Notes: generated by a model from the sequence alone, not told the origin. A DNA stretch of 64,000 nt from Fredinandcohnia onubensis (GCF_002734215.1 NZ_NSEB01000015.1:98443-162442), one strand, 5' to 3'; counted from the stretch's first letter, positions 27,239 to 36,304 are shown. Numbers and translations are program-made.

Positions 27239-27955
27239 ATGTATAATGAGACAAATATTTTAATAGTTGATGATGAACAAGCTATTGTGAAAATGTTAGA
27301 AATGATGTTGAAAAAGGAAGGATTTCAAAATATATATACTGCTTATAAAGGAGAAGATGCGCTTACTATTCTACAAAAACAACATGTTGATATTGTTATC
27401 CTTGATGTGATGCTACCAGATGGCAACGGGTTTGACTTTTGTCCGAAAATCCGTGAATTATCTTCAGCCTATATTTTATTTTTAACCGCTAGAGTATCAG
27501 ATTTGGACGTACTAACAGGATTTGCAACTGGCGGCGATGATTATGTGACAAAGCCGTTTAATCCATTAGAGGTGGCTGCAAGAATTAAAGCGTATTTAAG
27601 AAGAAGTTCTAAATTAGCTGAGCCTACAATCCAATCGAAGACTAAGCAGTTTGATTTTGGTCGATTTTTTTTAGATGAAGGCGCAGGAGAATTGTTGGTA
27701 AACGGACAGCCTGTACCATGTCCAACTCAGGTTTATTTGTTGTTGCTTTATTTATGCAAGCATCCGAATATCGTCCATTCTAAGTCTGCACTCCTTGAAG
27801 CAGTCTGGGGCTTTGACAATTATGTTGATGAGAATACTGTTTCGGTACATATTAGAAGAATTAGAGAAAGAATCGAGGAGGACCCAAGTAACCCTAAATA
27901 TTTACTAACAGTAAGAGGACTTGGATATAAACTTGTAAAAGGAAATCAATCATGA
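27239..27955 (+). CDS. OmpR-family response regulator
   Basis: Receiver domain (residues about 5-118) with phospho-acceptor Asp in VDIVILDVMLPDGNGF, LTARVSD and the Lys of DYVTKPFNP, joined to a winged-helix DNA-binding domain (about 140-236: VWGFDNYVDENTVSVHIRRI). ATG 27239 has GAGGTGG before it; the ATG at 27215 would add eight residues and lacks a clear site. The partner kinase gene overlaps it by four bases (ATGA). Targets are unknown; the divergent DUF418 gene is one candidate. Confidence 0.92.
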   Translation: MYNETNILIVDDEQAIVKMLEMMLKKEGFQNIYTAYKGEDALTILQKQHVDIVILDVMLPDGNGFDFCPKIRELSSAYILFLTARVSDLDVLTGFATGGDDYVTKPFNPLEVAARIKAYLRRSSKLAEPTIQSKTKQFDFGRFFLDEGAGELLVNGQPVPCPTQVYLLLLYLCKHPNIVHSKSALLEAVWGFDNYVDENTVSVHIRRIRERIEEDPSNPKYLLTVRGLGYKLVKGNQS

Positions 27956-29721
27956 AAAAGCTTAGATGGCGTTTATTTCTGCATTTCTCATTACAGTTTT
28001 TGTCAATAGCGGCCTTAATGGTTATTGTCATTTTTCTAACACTATTAATAGGTATAGGTATTTATGCAGAAGATGTTTCTCAATCTAATTATTATCAGGC
28101 AAAGTTAGAGGCAATTTCAGTAAATACGGGGTTTTCATTTTCGGAATTCAAGATGAACAAGGATTGGGATAAAGATTTAGAAAAGGAACAAATTTGGGTA
28201 CAAATAATTGATCATGAGGGAACTGTGATTGAATCAGGAAATGTACCAGATGAAATACCAAACAAGTATACATATCAAGAAATGAAAAAGATGAAGGAAA
28301 CAAAACAATTAAAAGGTTTTTCACTAGCCTTTTACTTAGAAACATTTTACGATGAACCATACTTATTTGTTTTAGGCTACCAAGATCAAGCACACCTCTT
28401 ACTAAAGCAAATTGTTGAGGAGTATGGGGAAATTGGGACCATAGCTGAAGCAGACCAAGGTGAAGTTGAGAATCTATTAAAAAAGCAACAAGGCGCTCTA
28501 AAAATATATCGTACGGATGGGTCATTGCAACAAATGATTGGGTTACAAAACCGTAAAGACGAGAAGCCATTGGATGTTTTTGTGAGAGATGTTGCACCTG
28601 ATATATATTCATCAAAAAGAACGACTTATGAAGACACTAAGAATGGATTGGTTTGGGAGCTATATACACCAAATGAAACGAACAATGAAGTGAAACTAGA
28701 AACGTATCTTGATGTCGCACGAGGATTTCTCATTACTGGGGCGATTGTCCTCCTTATTACTATCGCAATTTCAATATGGAATGGATTTCGCTATGGAAAT
28801 CCACTGTTTATTTTTGCGAACTGGCTTGGCAGGATGGGAAATGAAAACTATAGTGAAGTATTAACAGAGCGTGAAAAGAAGAAGGTATACCGCAAGAATG
28901 GAAAGATCCGGTTACGATTTAAGTTATATCAAGAGGTGTTTGAAGCATTTCATAATATGGCAGGTAAACTCGAAGCTTCGAGGAAAGAACGTGAGCAATT
29001 AGAGAAAAATCGCTCAGAATGGATGACGGGAATATCTCATGATTTACGCACACCTCTATCAACGATGCAGGGATATGGAAACTTATTAGAAAGTGGCCAA
29101 TACGATTGGACTACGGACGAATTAGAGGAAATAGGGAAGACGATACGTGAGAAAAGTGATTATATGCTGCATTTAATAGAAGATTTTTCCTTAAGTTTTC
29201 AATTGAAAAATGGTGGGAATCAAGTTCAGCTTGAGACCGTTGAAGTAAGTGAACTTTTTGAGGACATCTTAGGAAAATATGAAAGGGACCGGATAATCAA
29301 CGACTATCCCATATCCTTTGTCCCATTACACAATAACAGTTATCTAAATGTAAACAGACGGTTGTTTGAAAGAATGCTAGATAACCTTATTTATAATGCG
29401 ATGAAACATAATCCGCCTGGTACAAACGTTGATGTTATTTTGGAGGAAATTAACGACGAGGGTGAGATAAAAATAGTCGTCAAGGATAACGGTATTGGGA
29501 TGGATGAGGCGACTAAGAAACATTTATTCGATAGGTATTATCGTGGAACAAACACAGATGAACGTGTAGAAGGCACAGGGCTTGGCATGAGTATAGCGAT
29601 GCAAATTGCAAAACTGCATAGCGGAGAAATTAACGTCGAATCGTGGGAAAACATCGGAACAGAGATTACCGTAACCTTGCTGGGACACAGGGACAGGTCC
29701 CGCGTCCCACAACAGGATTAA
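27952..29721 (+). CDS. Sensor histidine kinase, C-terminus supplied by a repeat
   Basis: A membrane kinase of 589 aa: first membrane segment about residues 14-37, an extracellular sensor region of about 220 aa, second segment about 263-283, HisKA with phospho-His near residue 363 (ISHDLRTPLSTMQGYG), and an ATPase domain with the N box (NLIYNAMKHNP), DNGIGMDE and GTGLGMSIAM. The last codons, GHRDRSRVPQQD, are read from a 29-bp palindromic repeat that begins at 29681, after the normal end of the kinase fold (EITVTLL). The ancestral stop was evidently displaced by the insertion. Confidence 0.92.
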   Translation: MKKLRWRLFLHFSLQFLSIAALMVIVIFLTLLIGIGIYAEDVSQSNYYQAKLEAISVNTGFSFSEFKMNKDWDKDLEKEQIWVQIIDHEGTVIESGNVPDEIPNKYTYQEMKKMKETKQLKGFSLAFYLETFYDEPYLFVLGYQDQAHLLLKQIVEEYGEIGTIAEADQGEVENLLKKQQGALKIYRTDGSLQQMIGLQNRKDEKPLDVFVRDVAPDIYSSKRTTYEDTKNGLVWELYTPNETNNEVKLETYLDVARGFLITGAIVLLITIAISIWNGFRYGNPLFIFANWLGRMGNENYSEVLTEREKKKVYRKNGKIRLRFKLYQEVFEAFHNMAGKLEASRKEREQLEKNRSEWMTGISHDLRTPLSTMQGYGNLLESGQYDWTTDELEEIGKTIREKSDYMLHLIEDFSLSFQLKNGGNQVQLETVEVSELFEDILGKYERDRIINDYPISFVPLHNNSYLNVNRRLFERMLDNLIYNAMKHNPPGTNVDVILEEINDEGEIKIVVKDNGIGMDEATKKHLFDRYYRGTNTDERVEGTGLGMSIAMQIAKLHSGEINVESWENIGTEITVTLLGHRDRSRVPQQD

Positions 29722-29752
29722 ACTGGGACAAGGAACCTGTCCCTCCGACCCA
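29681..29752. repeat. Inverted pair of 29-bp GGGACAGGTCCC repeats (copies 6 and 7)
   Basis: Copy 6 (29681-29709) lies inside the end of the kinase gene; copy 7 (29724-29752) is in reverse orientation 14 bases further. Together they can fold as one long hairpin, like paired REP elements. Confidence 0.88.
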
Positions 29753-29823
29753 CTTCGCTGGACATGCACATTGTTTCTTCTTATTCTTATATTGGAAGAA
29801 TAAGAGTAGAGTGGGGGATGATG

Positions 29824-30678
29824 ATGGAACTGAATAAACCTTATTTATCTAAGAAAAATGGTGATATCTGGCTCACCGAAAATGAGTACGACAACTTGAA
29901 AATCAGCTATCGGATTAAAGATATTATTTTTGATCAACAATCATCTTTCCAAGATGTCATGATTCTGGATTCATATGATTTTGGAAGAATGTTAGTGTTA
30001 GATGGTATTGTCCAAACGACTTCGGTTGATGGACATATTTATAATGAAATGATTTCACATGTGCCCATGTCGATTCACCCTAATCCGAAAAAGGTATTAA
30101 TCGTTGGTGGTGGCGATTGTGGTGTTGCAAAGGAAGTAGCCAAATACGAAGAAATCGAACATATTGATATGGTTGAAATTGATGAACTTGTGGTAAAAGC
30201 TAGTATCGAACATTTACCTGAGGTATCAGGTCGCCTAGCAGATCCACGTGTTTATTTTATTTTTGAAGATGGTGTAAAATTCGTGGCTAGTAAGAAAAAT
30301 GAGTATGACCTAATTATCGTGGATTCATCAGATCCAATTGGACCTGCAGAGGCGTTATTCGAAAAAAGCTTCTATCAAAGCTTACATGAAGCTTTAAAAG
30401 ACGATGGAATCATGGTTTGTCAAAGCCAATCACCACTATTCCATTCTGACGTGATGAAACAGTCCTATACTCGAATCTCAGAACTTTTCAAAGAGGCAAA
30501 ATTATATACAGCAGTTGTACCGACCTACCCTGGCGGAATGTGGAGTTTCACGATCGGGACTAAGAAGCATCTTGATGTAAACCCAAGTAGAGTCAGCAAT
30601 AAACAAACAAAATATGTCAACGAGCAAATGGTGGAAAGATGTTTTTCATTGCCGCAGTTTCTTGGGGAACAATTATAA
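29824..30678 (+). CDS. speE: Spermidine synthase (polyamine aminopropyltransferase)
   Basis: Transfers an aminopropyl group from decarboxylated SAM to putrescine. The SpeE motifs are present: LDGIVQTTSVDGHIYNEMIS, the nucleotide-binding VLIVGGGDCGVAKEVAKY (usual form GGGDGG, here Cys) and catalytic IIVDSSDPIGPAEALF. I take ATG 29824 (protein MELNKPYLSK), with GGGGG seven bases before; three ATG codons stand in a row (29818, 29821, 29824). Length 284 aa against 276 in B. subtilis. No speD is adjacent. A GC-rich hairpin follows the stop. Confidence 0.93.
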   Translation: MELNKPYLSKKNGDIWLTENEYDNLKISYRIKDIIFDQQSSFQDVMILDSYDFGRMLVLDGIVQTTSVDGHIYNEMISHVPMSIHPNPKKVLIVGGGDCGVAKEVAKYEEIEHIDMVEIDELVVKASIEHLPEVSGRLADPRVYFIFEDGVKFVASKKNEYDLIIVDSSDPIGPAEALFEKSFYQSLHEALKDDGIMVCQSQSPLFHSDVMKQSYTRISELFKEAKLYTAVVPTYPGGMWSFTIGTKKHLDVNPSRVSNKQTKYVNEQMVERCFSLPQFLGEQL

Positions 30679-30679
30679 A

Positions 30680-30711
30680 GAGAGGCAAGGGCCTGAACCC
30701 TTGCCTCTTAA
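30680..30711 (+). terminator. Hairpin after speE
   Basis: AGAGGCAAGGG pairs with CCCTTGCCTCT; the downstream T-run is poor, so termination may be partial. Confidence 0.6.
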
Positions 30712-30733
30712 AATTCTTGTTAAACAAATCTGG

Positions 30734-30762
30734 TGGGTCACAGGGACAGGTCCCGTGTCCCA
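30734..30762. repeat. 29-bp GGGACAGGTCCC repeat, copy 8
   Basis: TGGGTCACAGGGACAGGTCC followed by CGTGTCCCA. Confidence 0.88.
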
Positions 30763-30834
30763 AAAACTGTTGTAACGTTTCTGCTTATAAAAGAGTCTAC
30801 TTTTATAGAAGAAAAATTAGCGAGGAGGTAGCCT

Positions 30835-32553
30835 ATGTACAAAAAAGGATTACAAAAAGGTCTGATTGGTATACTTTCCGTTGCTGTAGCGGTTGCTTTA
30901 GTTTATATGTTTATTGAAAAAGGTAACGAACAGCAAAGTGAACAAAGTGTTCCAAGAGAGGAGTCGGCTCAGCAATCAGAAAAAAATGAAGCTGAGACGC
31001 AGCCAGAGGGAACGGCTGAAGAAAAACCAGATTCCTTAGAACAGGTTAAGGAAATTTTTTCACTTTCGAAAACAGGGAAGATTCCGCATACTCCTTTTAT
31101 AGCAGGACAGTCAAACATCCAAGAAATACACAATAAATGGGGGGAACCGCCAACTATTGATAAAAGCTCGATTGGTGACTTCGCAGTGTATCCTGATCAT
31201 GACGTAACAATTGGAATTAAGAATGAGACTGCTTTCGATATCCGCTCATACGATTCTAATTTAATGGCCATTCACTTAGATGATATTCAAAAAGCGATAG
31301 GTGAGCCAGATGAGGTTAAATTTTATCAGGATGGATATGTAAACCAAGTTATTTTCATATATCAAGTCAATCCTACATTCCAGTTGAAGTGGATTTTACC
31401 AAAGCCGACTGAGCAAGAGCCTAACCCGACTGTTCATCATATTTCTGTCGTGACAAACCTGCAACAATCGGTTGATGATAATGAAAGCCTAAGTTTAGAT
31501 GAAAAAATTGGTCAACTTATTTTTGCAGGGATTTCTGGTACAAAAATGAGCCAAAATATGAACCAATTAATTACGAAATACCAAGTTGGAGGCATCATTT
31601 TTAATGGTGATAATTTAGTATCTCCGAAACAAACCGTGAACTATTTGAACCAAATCAAACAGGCTAATGAAGGTAATATTCCTTTGTTTTTTGGAGTGGA
31701 CCAGGAAGGCGGCCGAATATCGAAGCTACCAGGTGGATTAATCAACTTTCCGACAAATCTAGAAATCGGAAAGATAAATGATCCAACACTCTCGTATGAA
31801 ATCGGCAAAACTCTTGGAAAAGAGCTCAATGCATTTGGGTTTAATGTGGATTTTGCACCTGTGCTCGATGTTAATAGCAATCCGGATAATCCGGTAATTG
31901 GTAATCGTTCTTTTAGCAGTAATCCAGAGATTGTGGGTAGTCTTGGGGTTCAAACAATGAAAGGGCTGCAGTCGCAGTCTATTATTTCCGCAGTCAAGCA
32001 TTTTCCAGGGCACGGGGATACACATGTTGATTCACATCTGGAGTTACCCAAGGTTGAAAAGACGCGTGAAGAGCTAGAGAGTCTGGAATTTATTCCATTT
32101 CACAAGGCCATAAAAGAAGGAGCAGATATGGTGATGGTTGGCCATATTTTAGTACCGGCACTTGATAAGACCTATCCGTCCTCCATGTCAAAAACGATAA
32201 TTATGGACATTTTACGGAATGACCTAGGCTTTAATGGTGTAGTCATCACTGATGATTTTTTCATGAAGGCAATCACCAATGATTACGATATTGGTGAGGC
32301 AGCGGTTCAATCTATTAAGGCCGGTAGTGACATAATCATGGTGGCACATGACTACAACAGTGTGGTTCAGGTCCATAATGCAATTAAAAAGGCAGTCGAA
32401 AACGGTGAAATACCCGAAAAGAGAATCGATGAAAGTGTGACTAGAATCCTACAACTGAAAGAAAAGTATCAATTAGACCATACCAAGGCTACACAAGTAA
32501 ATATAAATAAACTAAACCAATCAATACAAAAAGTACTCGACAAAAATTCATAG
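30835..32553 (+). CDS. DUF4309-GH3 fusion, NagZ-type beta-N-acetylhexosaminidase
   Basis: Exported protein of 572 aa. A membrane anchor (about residues 8-28) and an acidic Gln/Glu linker are followed by a DUF4309/YjgB-like domain (about 60-215: SNIQEIHNKWGEPPTID, IQKAIGEPDEVKFY), then a complete glycoside hydrolase family 3 N-terminal domain (about 220-550). The NagZ motif KHFPGHGDTHVDSHLELP with its catalytic His/Asp pair and the nucleophile Asp in GVVITDDF are intact. It would release N-acetylglucosamine from cell-wall muropeptides outside the membrane. GAGGAGG precedes ATG 30835. The DUF4309 part may bind cell wall or regulate activity. Confidence 0.9.
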   Translation: MYKKGLQKGLIGILSVAVAVALVYMFIEKGNEQQSEQSVPREESAQQSEKNEAETQPEGTAEEKPDSLEQVKEIFSLSKTGKIPHTPFIAGQSNIQEIHNKWGEPPTIDKSSIGDFAVYPDHDVTIGIKNETAFDIRSYDSNLMAIHLDDIQKAIGEPDEVKFYQDGYVNQVIFIYQVNPTFQLKWILPKPTEQEPNPTVHHISVVTNLQQSVDDNESLSLDEKIGQLIFAGISGTKMSQNMNQLITKYQVGGIIFNGDNLVSPKQTVNYLNQIKQANEGNIPLFFGVDQEGGRISKLPGGLINFPTNLEIGKINDPTLSYEIGKTLGKELNAFGFNVDFAPVLDVNSNPDNPVIGNRSFSSNPEIVGSLGVQTMKGLQSQSIISAVKHFPGHGDTHVDSHLELPKVEKTREELESLEFIPFHKAIKEGADMVMVGHILVPALDKTYPSSMSKTIIMDILRNDLGFNGVVITDDFFMKAITNDYDIGEAAVQSIKAGSDIIMVAHDYNSVVQVHNAIKKAVENGEIPEKRIDESVTRILQLKEKYQLDHTKATQVNINKLNQSIQKVLDKNS

Positions 32554-32573
32554 TGGGACAGCTCCCTTATCCA
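32554..32573. repeat. Degenerate GGGACAGGTCCC repeat abutting a stop codon, copy 9
   Basis: TAG of the GH3 gene is followed with no gap by TGGGACAGCTCCCTTATCCA, a shortened copy. Confidence 0.6.
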
Positions 32574-32648
32574 AAGTGAGTATCTATATTGTGATTTTGT
32601 AAAGAAGTTAGTTCAAGTGACTAACTTTCTTTTTTTGTCTAAAAAAAT

Positions 32649-32688
32649 GTAAAGGAAACTTTACGTAAAGGAAACTTTACATTATGAT
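32649..32688 (+). promoter_or_regulatory. Tandem 16-bp operators inside a SigA-type promoter
   Basis: GTAAAGGAAACTTTAC, a palindrome, occurs twice without a gap (32649-32664 and 32665-32680). TTTACG (32660-32665) and TATGAT (32683-32688), 17 bp apart, form a promoter whose -35 box lies on copy 1 and whose spacer holds copy 2. Binding by the HTH protein encoded next would block it, so autorepression is the obvious model. Confidence 0.75.
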
Positions 32689-32714
32689 AGAGAATATAAG
32701 AGGTGGTGAATGGG

Positions 32715-32921
32715 TTGCAAAATAAAGTATCAGAGTTTAGGAAAAAACATGGTTTTTCGCAGGATCGACTGGCTGAAAAATTGGGTGTTTCTAGACAAAC
32801 AATTATTTCGATTGAAAAGGGCAAATACAACCCTTCTCTTCCCTTGGCATTAATAATGGCTGAAGTTTTTGAGACGAATGTTGAAGACATTTTCCTTTTA
32901 GAGGAAGAAGACTATAAATAA
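32715..32921 (+). CDS. Small Xre-family HTH repressor
   Basis: Cro/CI-type helix-turn-helix protein of about 68 aa: FRKKHGFSQDRLAEKLGVSR is the HTH core and QTIISIEKGKYNPSLPLAL the family continuation (YgzD/YvaO-like). TTG 32715 is the likely start because AGGTGG lies eight bases before; GTG codons at 32703 and 32706 are inside that site. Its own promoter carries two exact palindromes. It precedes a small membrane protein, a pairing seen repeatedly in Bacillus (HTH plus DUF2178-like protein), where both are co-expressed. Confidence 0.88.
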   Translation: MQNKVSEFRKKHGFSQDRLAEKLGVSRQTIISIEKGKYNPSLPLALIMAEVFETNVEDIFLLEEEDYK

Positions 32922-32962
32922 AGATTTATGCTGGATGAAATCATTTTAAAGGAGGAAAAAAG

Positions 32963-33340
32963 ATGGGTAATTCGCGAGTTCCATTTGTCGTTTTGGGTAT
33001 ATTGTTTTCTGTGATGTCAGGTTTTTTACTATTTGTTGGAATCATGGCCAACTCGTCTCCTGCACCTATGGCTTTTATGACGCTGGCTATGGCAGTCATG
33101 AGTTTTTGTTTGGCATACTTGTATCCACAATTTAAGCAAAAGGATGAACGTATGAAACTGATCCGGGAGAAAGGTATTTTCGCTTCGTTTTTTGCGATGA
33201 TGATTTTTCTTATTGCGTTTAACATTGGTTTGCAATTTAACATCATTGCGTTAACTGCTGCTCAACTGATCAACATCCTCACAACATTACTAATCTCAAC
33301 AATGTTTATCTCCTTTGTCATTTATTCGAAAATATACTAG
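32963..33340 (+). CDS. Small membrane protein paired with the HTH repressor
   Basis: A 125-aa protein with four hydrophobic segments (about 7-28, 34-55, 70-92, 98-120) and a charged loop QFKQKDERMKLIREKG between segments 2 and 3. It resembles the DUF2178-type membrane proteins often encoded after YgzD-like HTH genes. GGAGG precedes ATG 32963, 41 bases after the HTH gene. Function is unknown; co-regulation by the operators upstream of the HTH gene is likely. Confidence 0.75.
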   Translation: MGNSRVPFVVLGILFSVMSGFLLFVGIMANSSPAPMAFMTLAMAVMSFCLAYLYPQFKQKDERMKLIREKGIFASFFAMMIFLIAFNIGLQFNIIALTAAQLINILTTLLISTMFISFVIYSKIY

Positions 33341-33367
33341 GGTCAGATGGACAGGTGCCTCGACTCA
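33341..33367. repeat. Degenerate GGGACAGGTCCC repeat abutting a stop codon, copy 10
   Basis: GGTCAGATGGACAGGTGCCT follows the TAG of the membrane-protein gene directly; matches the family at about two thirds of positions. Confidence 0.5.
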
Positions 33368-33488
33368 ACATTATTTCCTGCACTTAAATAAGTGCAGTTT
33401 TTTCATTAACCTGAAATTGGAAAAATGTGAAACCGTTTGGCGAGTAATTCGTAGTAAGTAGAAAATCAATATTTTGGAGGTGACAAGT

Positions 33489-34754
33489 ATGGATGAAAGA
33501 ACTCAGGAGTTAGTTGATTTTACAAGAGAGAAGTTTGGATTATGGGACTATTATTTAGAGACTTATAGTTTCAATCGGAGTGTCAATATTTTTAATGAGA
33601 CGGTTTATACAATGTCAATGGAATGGTTTCCTAATCATTGTGTGGGACAAGAGTACGAGGATGAAAATCCAGATGGAACGGCAGTAATCACAATAGATGT
33701 GAAGAGTCGAAACTTTGAAAGTGTTATTTTCGTGATGGGTCAGACGTATGCAACAAATGGAGTAACCTTCTCAGATAAAAATGACATTATAAAATGGATT
33801 GAGAAGGAAACAGGATTAACGTTTGAGCAGCAATTCCAGTTACATAAGGAAGAAGAGGGAGAGCTACATTTCAAAGAATGCATGAATGGTGTTGCTGTTT
33901 CACCTGCTGGAATGATTGAGGTCAATTTTGATCAAGATGGTAGACTAACATTATTTTCTGCGCATGGTCATTTTCCAGCAAAGGAAATGGTGAAAATAGA
34001 ATCTTATACATTGACCTTTGAAAAAATGGAGAACATCGCAAAGGAACAAGTGAAGTTGATTGAATTTCCGTTAATGGAACAACAACGACTAGTCTCTGCT
34101 TATGCAGTAGAAGAACTCTATGTAAGGAATGACCAGACGGCCACAATCCCTTTTGAAATTATCGTGGATGTTAGAGGATATTTAAAAATTGATAAAACGT
34201 TGTATTGGGATGAGCCAATGGACTCTTCATTTGAAAGAAAAGAGATAACTTGGCATGAGGAGGTTACGGCTGAACAAGCATTTTCAGGCGAGCCCTCACC
34301 TGATACACTACCAATCACAGATGCAGAGCAAGAAAAATGTATGACGGAGGTCCGAGATTTTTTACGAAGGGTATATCCAAGTGATTCTGGAGTCTGGATG
34401 TTAAAATCACTTCATCGCGAATCAGGTTATATACATGCGATAGTAAGAGCGAACAAGCAGGATAAACGGGTATTTCAGCGGAAAATAAATGTCATGATTG
34501 ATTCTGAAAGTCTTCAGGCTGTGAATTATATGGATAACCAGATGATGTTGGAGATGTTTGATGAATTTGAAGAACCCGAGAAAGTAGTAGTCAGCAAAGA
34601 TGAAGCCTTTGAAAAGATCAAAGAGAAGTTCGAATTAGAGCCTATCTATGTGTATGACTTTGACCAAAACCAATATGTCCTGTGTGGAAAAATAGATTGC
34701 CAATTTGCAGTTCATGCATCAACAGGAGAAATTCTCCCATTAGATGAACTATAA
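33489..34754 (+). CDS. YcdB/YcdC-like repeat protein
   Basis: A cytosolic protein of about 421 aa without signal peptide or membrane segment. The repeated pattern of short (D/N)...A.E...F....P motifs and late sections VVVSKDEAFEKIKEKFELEP and YVLCGKIDCQFAVHASTGEI look like the YcdB/YcdC (PepSY-like) domains found in Bacillus proteins. ATG 33489 follows GGAGGTGA; an in-frame TTG at 33474 is unlikely. Its 3' end is followed by an inverted pair of palindromic repeats and a convergent DUF4085-like gene. Function unknown. Confidence 0.6.
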   Translation: MDERTQELVDFTREKFGLWDYYLETYSFNRSVNIFNETVYTMSMEWFPNHCVGQEYEDENPDGTAVITIDVKSRNFESVIFVMGQTYATNGVTFSDKNDIIKWIEKETGLTFEQQFQLHKEEEGELHFKECMNGVAVSPAGMIEVNFDQDGRLTLFSAHGHFPAKEMVKIESYTLTFEKMENIAKEQVKLIEFPLMEQQRLVSAYAVEELYVRNDQTATIPFEIIVDVRGYLKIDKTLYWDEPMDSSFERKEITWHEEVTAEQAFSGEPSPDTLPITDAEQEKCMTEVRDFLRRVYPSDSGVWMLKSLHRESGYIHAIVRANKQDKRVFQRKINVMIDSESLQAVNYMDNQMMLEMFDEFEEPEKVVVSKDEAFEKIKEKFELEPIYVYDFDQNQYVLCGKIDCQFAVHASTGEILPLDEL

Positions 34755-34775
34755 GTAAAAAAGGTTCCCCTCCCA

Positions 34776-34830
34776 CGGGTCACAGGGACAGGTCCCTTGT
34801 CCCAAACTGGGATGAGGAACCTGTGCCCTC
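34776..34830. repeat. Inverted pair of GGGACAGGTCCC repeats (copies 11 and 12)
   Basis: Copy 11 (34776-34804) and a diverged copy 12 in reverse orientation (34807-34830) fill the gap between two convergent genes. Copy 12 ends exactly where the stop codon of the minus-strand gene begins, and the pair may act as a bidirectional terminator. Confidence 0.8.
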
Positions 34831-36027
34831 TTAATTTATCAGGGAGCGATATTTTTCAATAACGCCTTCTGTTAAAATACCTACTTCAAAAAAGTGGTTC
34901 GCATAAACACTTGCCAACATTTCGTTTTCCTCGGTTATCTCCATTTTTGCCATAACACGATTAATAATCTCAGTGAACTCGTGAGGATTTGTATACATCG
35001 TATTCCACGCCCGGACCTGTAGTTCCAAATCCTCGCCTAGTGCTGCTGCTTCAATTTCTTCCGCTGCCATAGGTTCGCTTAAGTGAGCATATGGATCCTC
35101 ATTTACGTCTGTATAAATAAACTGTATTGGGTTGTACTCATCCAAATCATACGTAAAACGATCATTTCCTACAGTAACGACCATTTCATTTTGCACAAAT
35201 TCAAGTTCTCCGTTTTCTAGTAGGATAGACTCTGAGAATGACTGGATGGCGCACGTCACATTTGGTGTATTCAGCCAATAGCGATGGTCTGGATTTAGTT
35301 GTGCAATGTAATCCTCAAAAGAAGTCTCTTCTATTTTTTCTTCGTTATTCAATAATGTATATAGGGCTGGACGATAGTAATATTCAGCATCCAGATTCTT
35401 CATTGTAATCGTCCATTCGGCATCTGGACATTCAAACAACACGCGGAACGCAACCCCATCAACTGTTTTCTGAAGTTCATAATAGACGATCCAATGCCCG
35501 ACCTCTAGCGGCTCATCGGATTCCTCATTCATCACATTTTCAAAAATAAAATGAATTAGCGCTTTGGATGAAAAACCACCATCTGTATTGATGTAAAGAT
35601 GAAGTGTATTTCCTTCACGTTCAATACGCTCGATGGTTGAATCATGCAAGCTTTCCTCAAACACATCTTGAACGGCATCTGATAAATAAGTAACAGCTTT
35701 TTCCGTTTGGGAATGGGCAGCATCTAAAACTTGCTCAAATTCCTTGCTCGCTTCATGTATCCATTGCAGGTAATCGTCACGAACAGACTTTGGCAATGTC
35801 GGTTGAATTAACGTTTCGTTTTCCACATACGGGATGAAGCGACTTGGCAAGATTTGCAGTAACTCCTCTTTCATTTCCTTAAGTTCTTCCTTTAAATGAC
35901 TAATGAGATCTTCACCTTCTTCTTTTGCCTCTCTTAAGGTAATTTCCCATTCTTCATCAGTTTCAGGAATCGGTAAGATGTTACACTTTGAAAATTTCTC
36001 TTTCGCCTGCTTGGCTAGGTTCCACAT
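34831..36027 (-). CDS. DUF4085-like protein
   Basis: A 398-aa soluble, acidic protein beginning MWNLAKQAKEKFSKC. Residues about 25-60 and 95-120 are likely helical (EEGEDLISHLKEELKEMKEE), the middle carries a beta-rich region (TLHLYINTDGGFSSKALIHF). This order fits DUF4085 proteins of Bacillus, which have no known function. The start ATG has TGAGGTGAGAC before it. It converges with the YcdB-like gene across the repeat pair. Family call is from memory of the N-terminus and moderately sure. Confidence 0.6.
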   Translation of the reverse strand: MWNLAKQAKEKFSKCNILPIPETDEEWEITLREAKEEGEDLISHLKEELKEMKEELLQILPSRFIPYVENETLIQPTLPKSVRDDYLQWIHEASKEFEQVLDAAHSQTEKAVTYLSDAVQDVFEESLHDSTIERIEREGNTLHLYINTDGGFSSKALIHFIFENVMNEESDEPLEVGHWIVYYELQKTVDGVAFRVLFECPDAEWTITMKNLDAEYYYRPALYTLLNNEEKIEETSFEDYIAQLNPDHRYWLNTPNVTCAIQSFSESILLENGELEFVQNEMVVTVGNDRFTYDLDEYNPIQFIYTDVNEDPYAHLSEPMAAEEIEAAALGEDLELQVRAWNTMYTNPHEFTEIINRVMAKMEITEENEMLASVYANHFFEVGILTEGVIEKYRSLIN

Positions 36028-36149
36028 AGTCTCACCTCATGGTAGTTGATGAAAATAGTATAACAGGATTTTCCTGTTTTAGAGTCAAATAATGTATTTT
36101 CTCAGGAATCATCCGCCTTTAACGATGAAAATAAAACCTAAAAATAGTT

Positions 36150-36193
36150 GATATCGAACAATAATTATATTAGAATAAAAATTGTTCGTGTTT
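36150..36193 (+). promoter_or_regulatory. PurBox-like inverted pair upstream of the M20 operon
   Basis: CGAACAAT (from 36155) and ATTGTTCG (to 36188) are inverted, with 24 bases between the CGAAC and GTTCG cores. B. subtilis PurR sites are inverted pairs of (A/T-rich)CGAAC(A/T)(A/T)T at about this spacing. The fit is suggestive only. Confidence 0.4.
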
Positions 36194-36304
36194 TACTTAT
36201 TTATTAATGAAAAATAATTCTATTATCATTCGGAAATCAAACGAAAAACAAACGATAACGAGATTATTAGATTTAAATAATCATTAGAAAAAGGAGAATC
36301 ATAT

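Noticed and set aside
28148..28615. Minus-strand frame of 155 codons opposite the kinase sensor region
   Set aside because: Lies wholly inside a well-supported kinase gene and has no recognisable domain.
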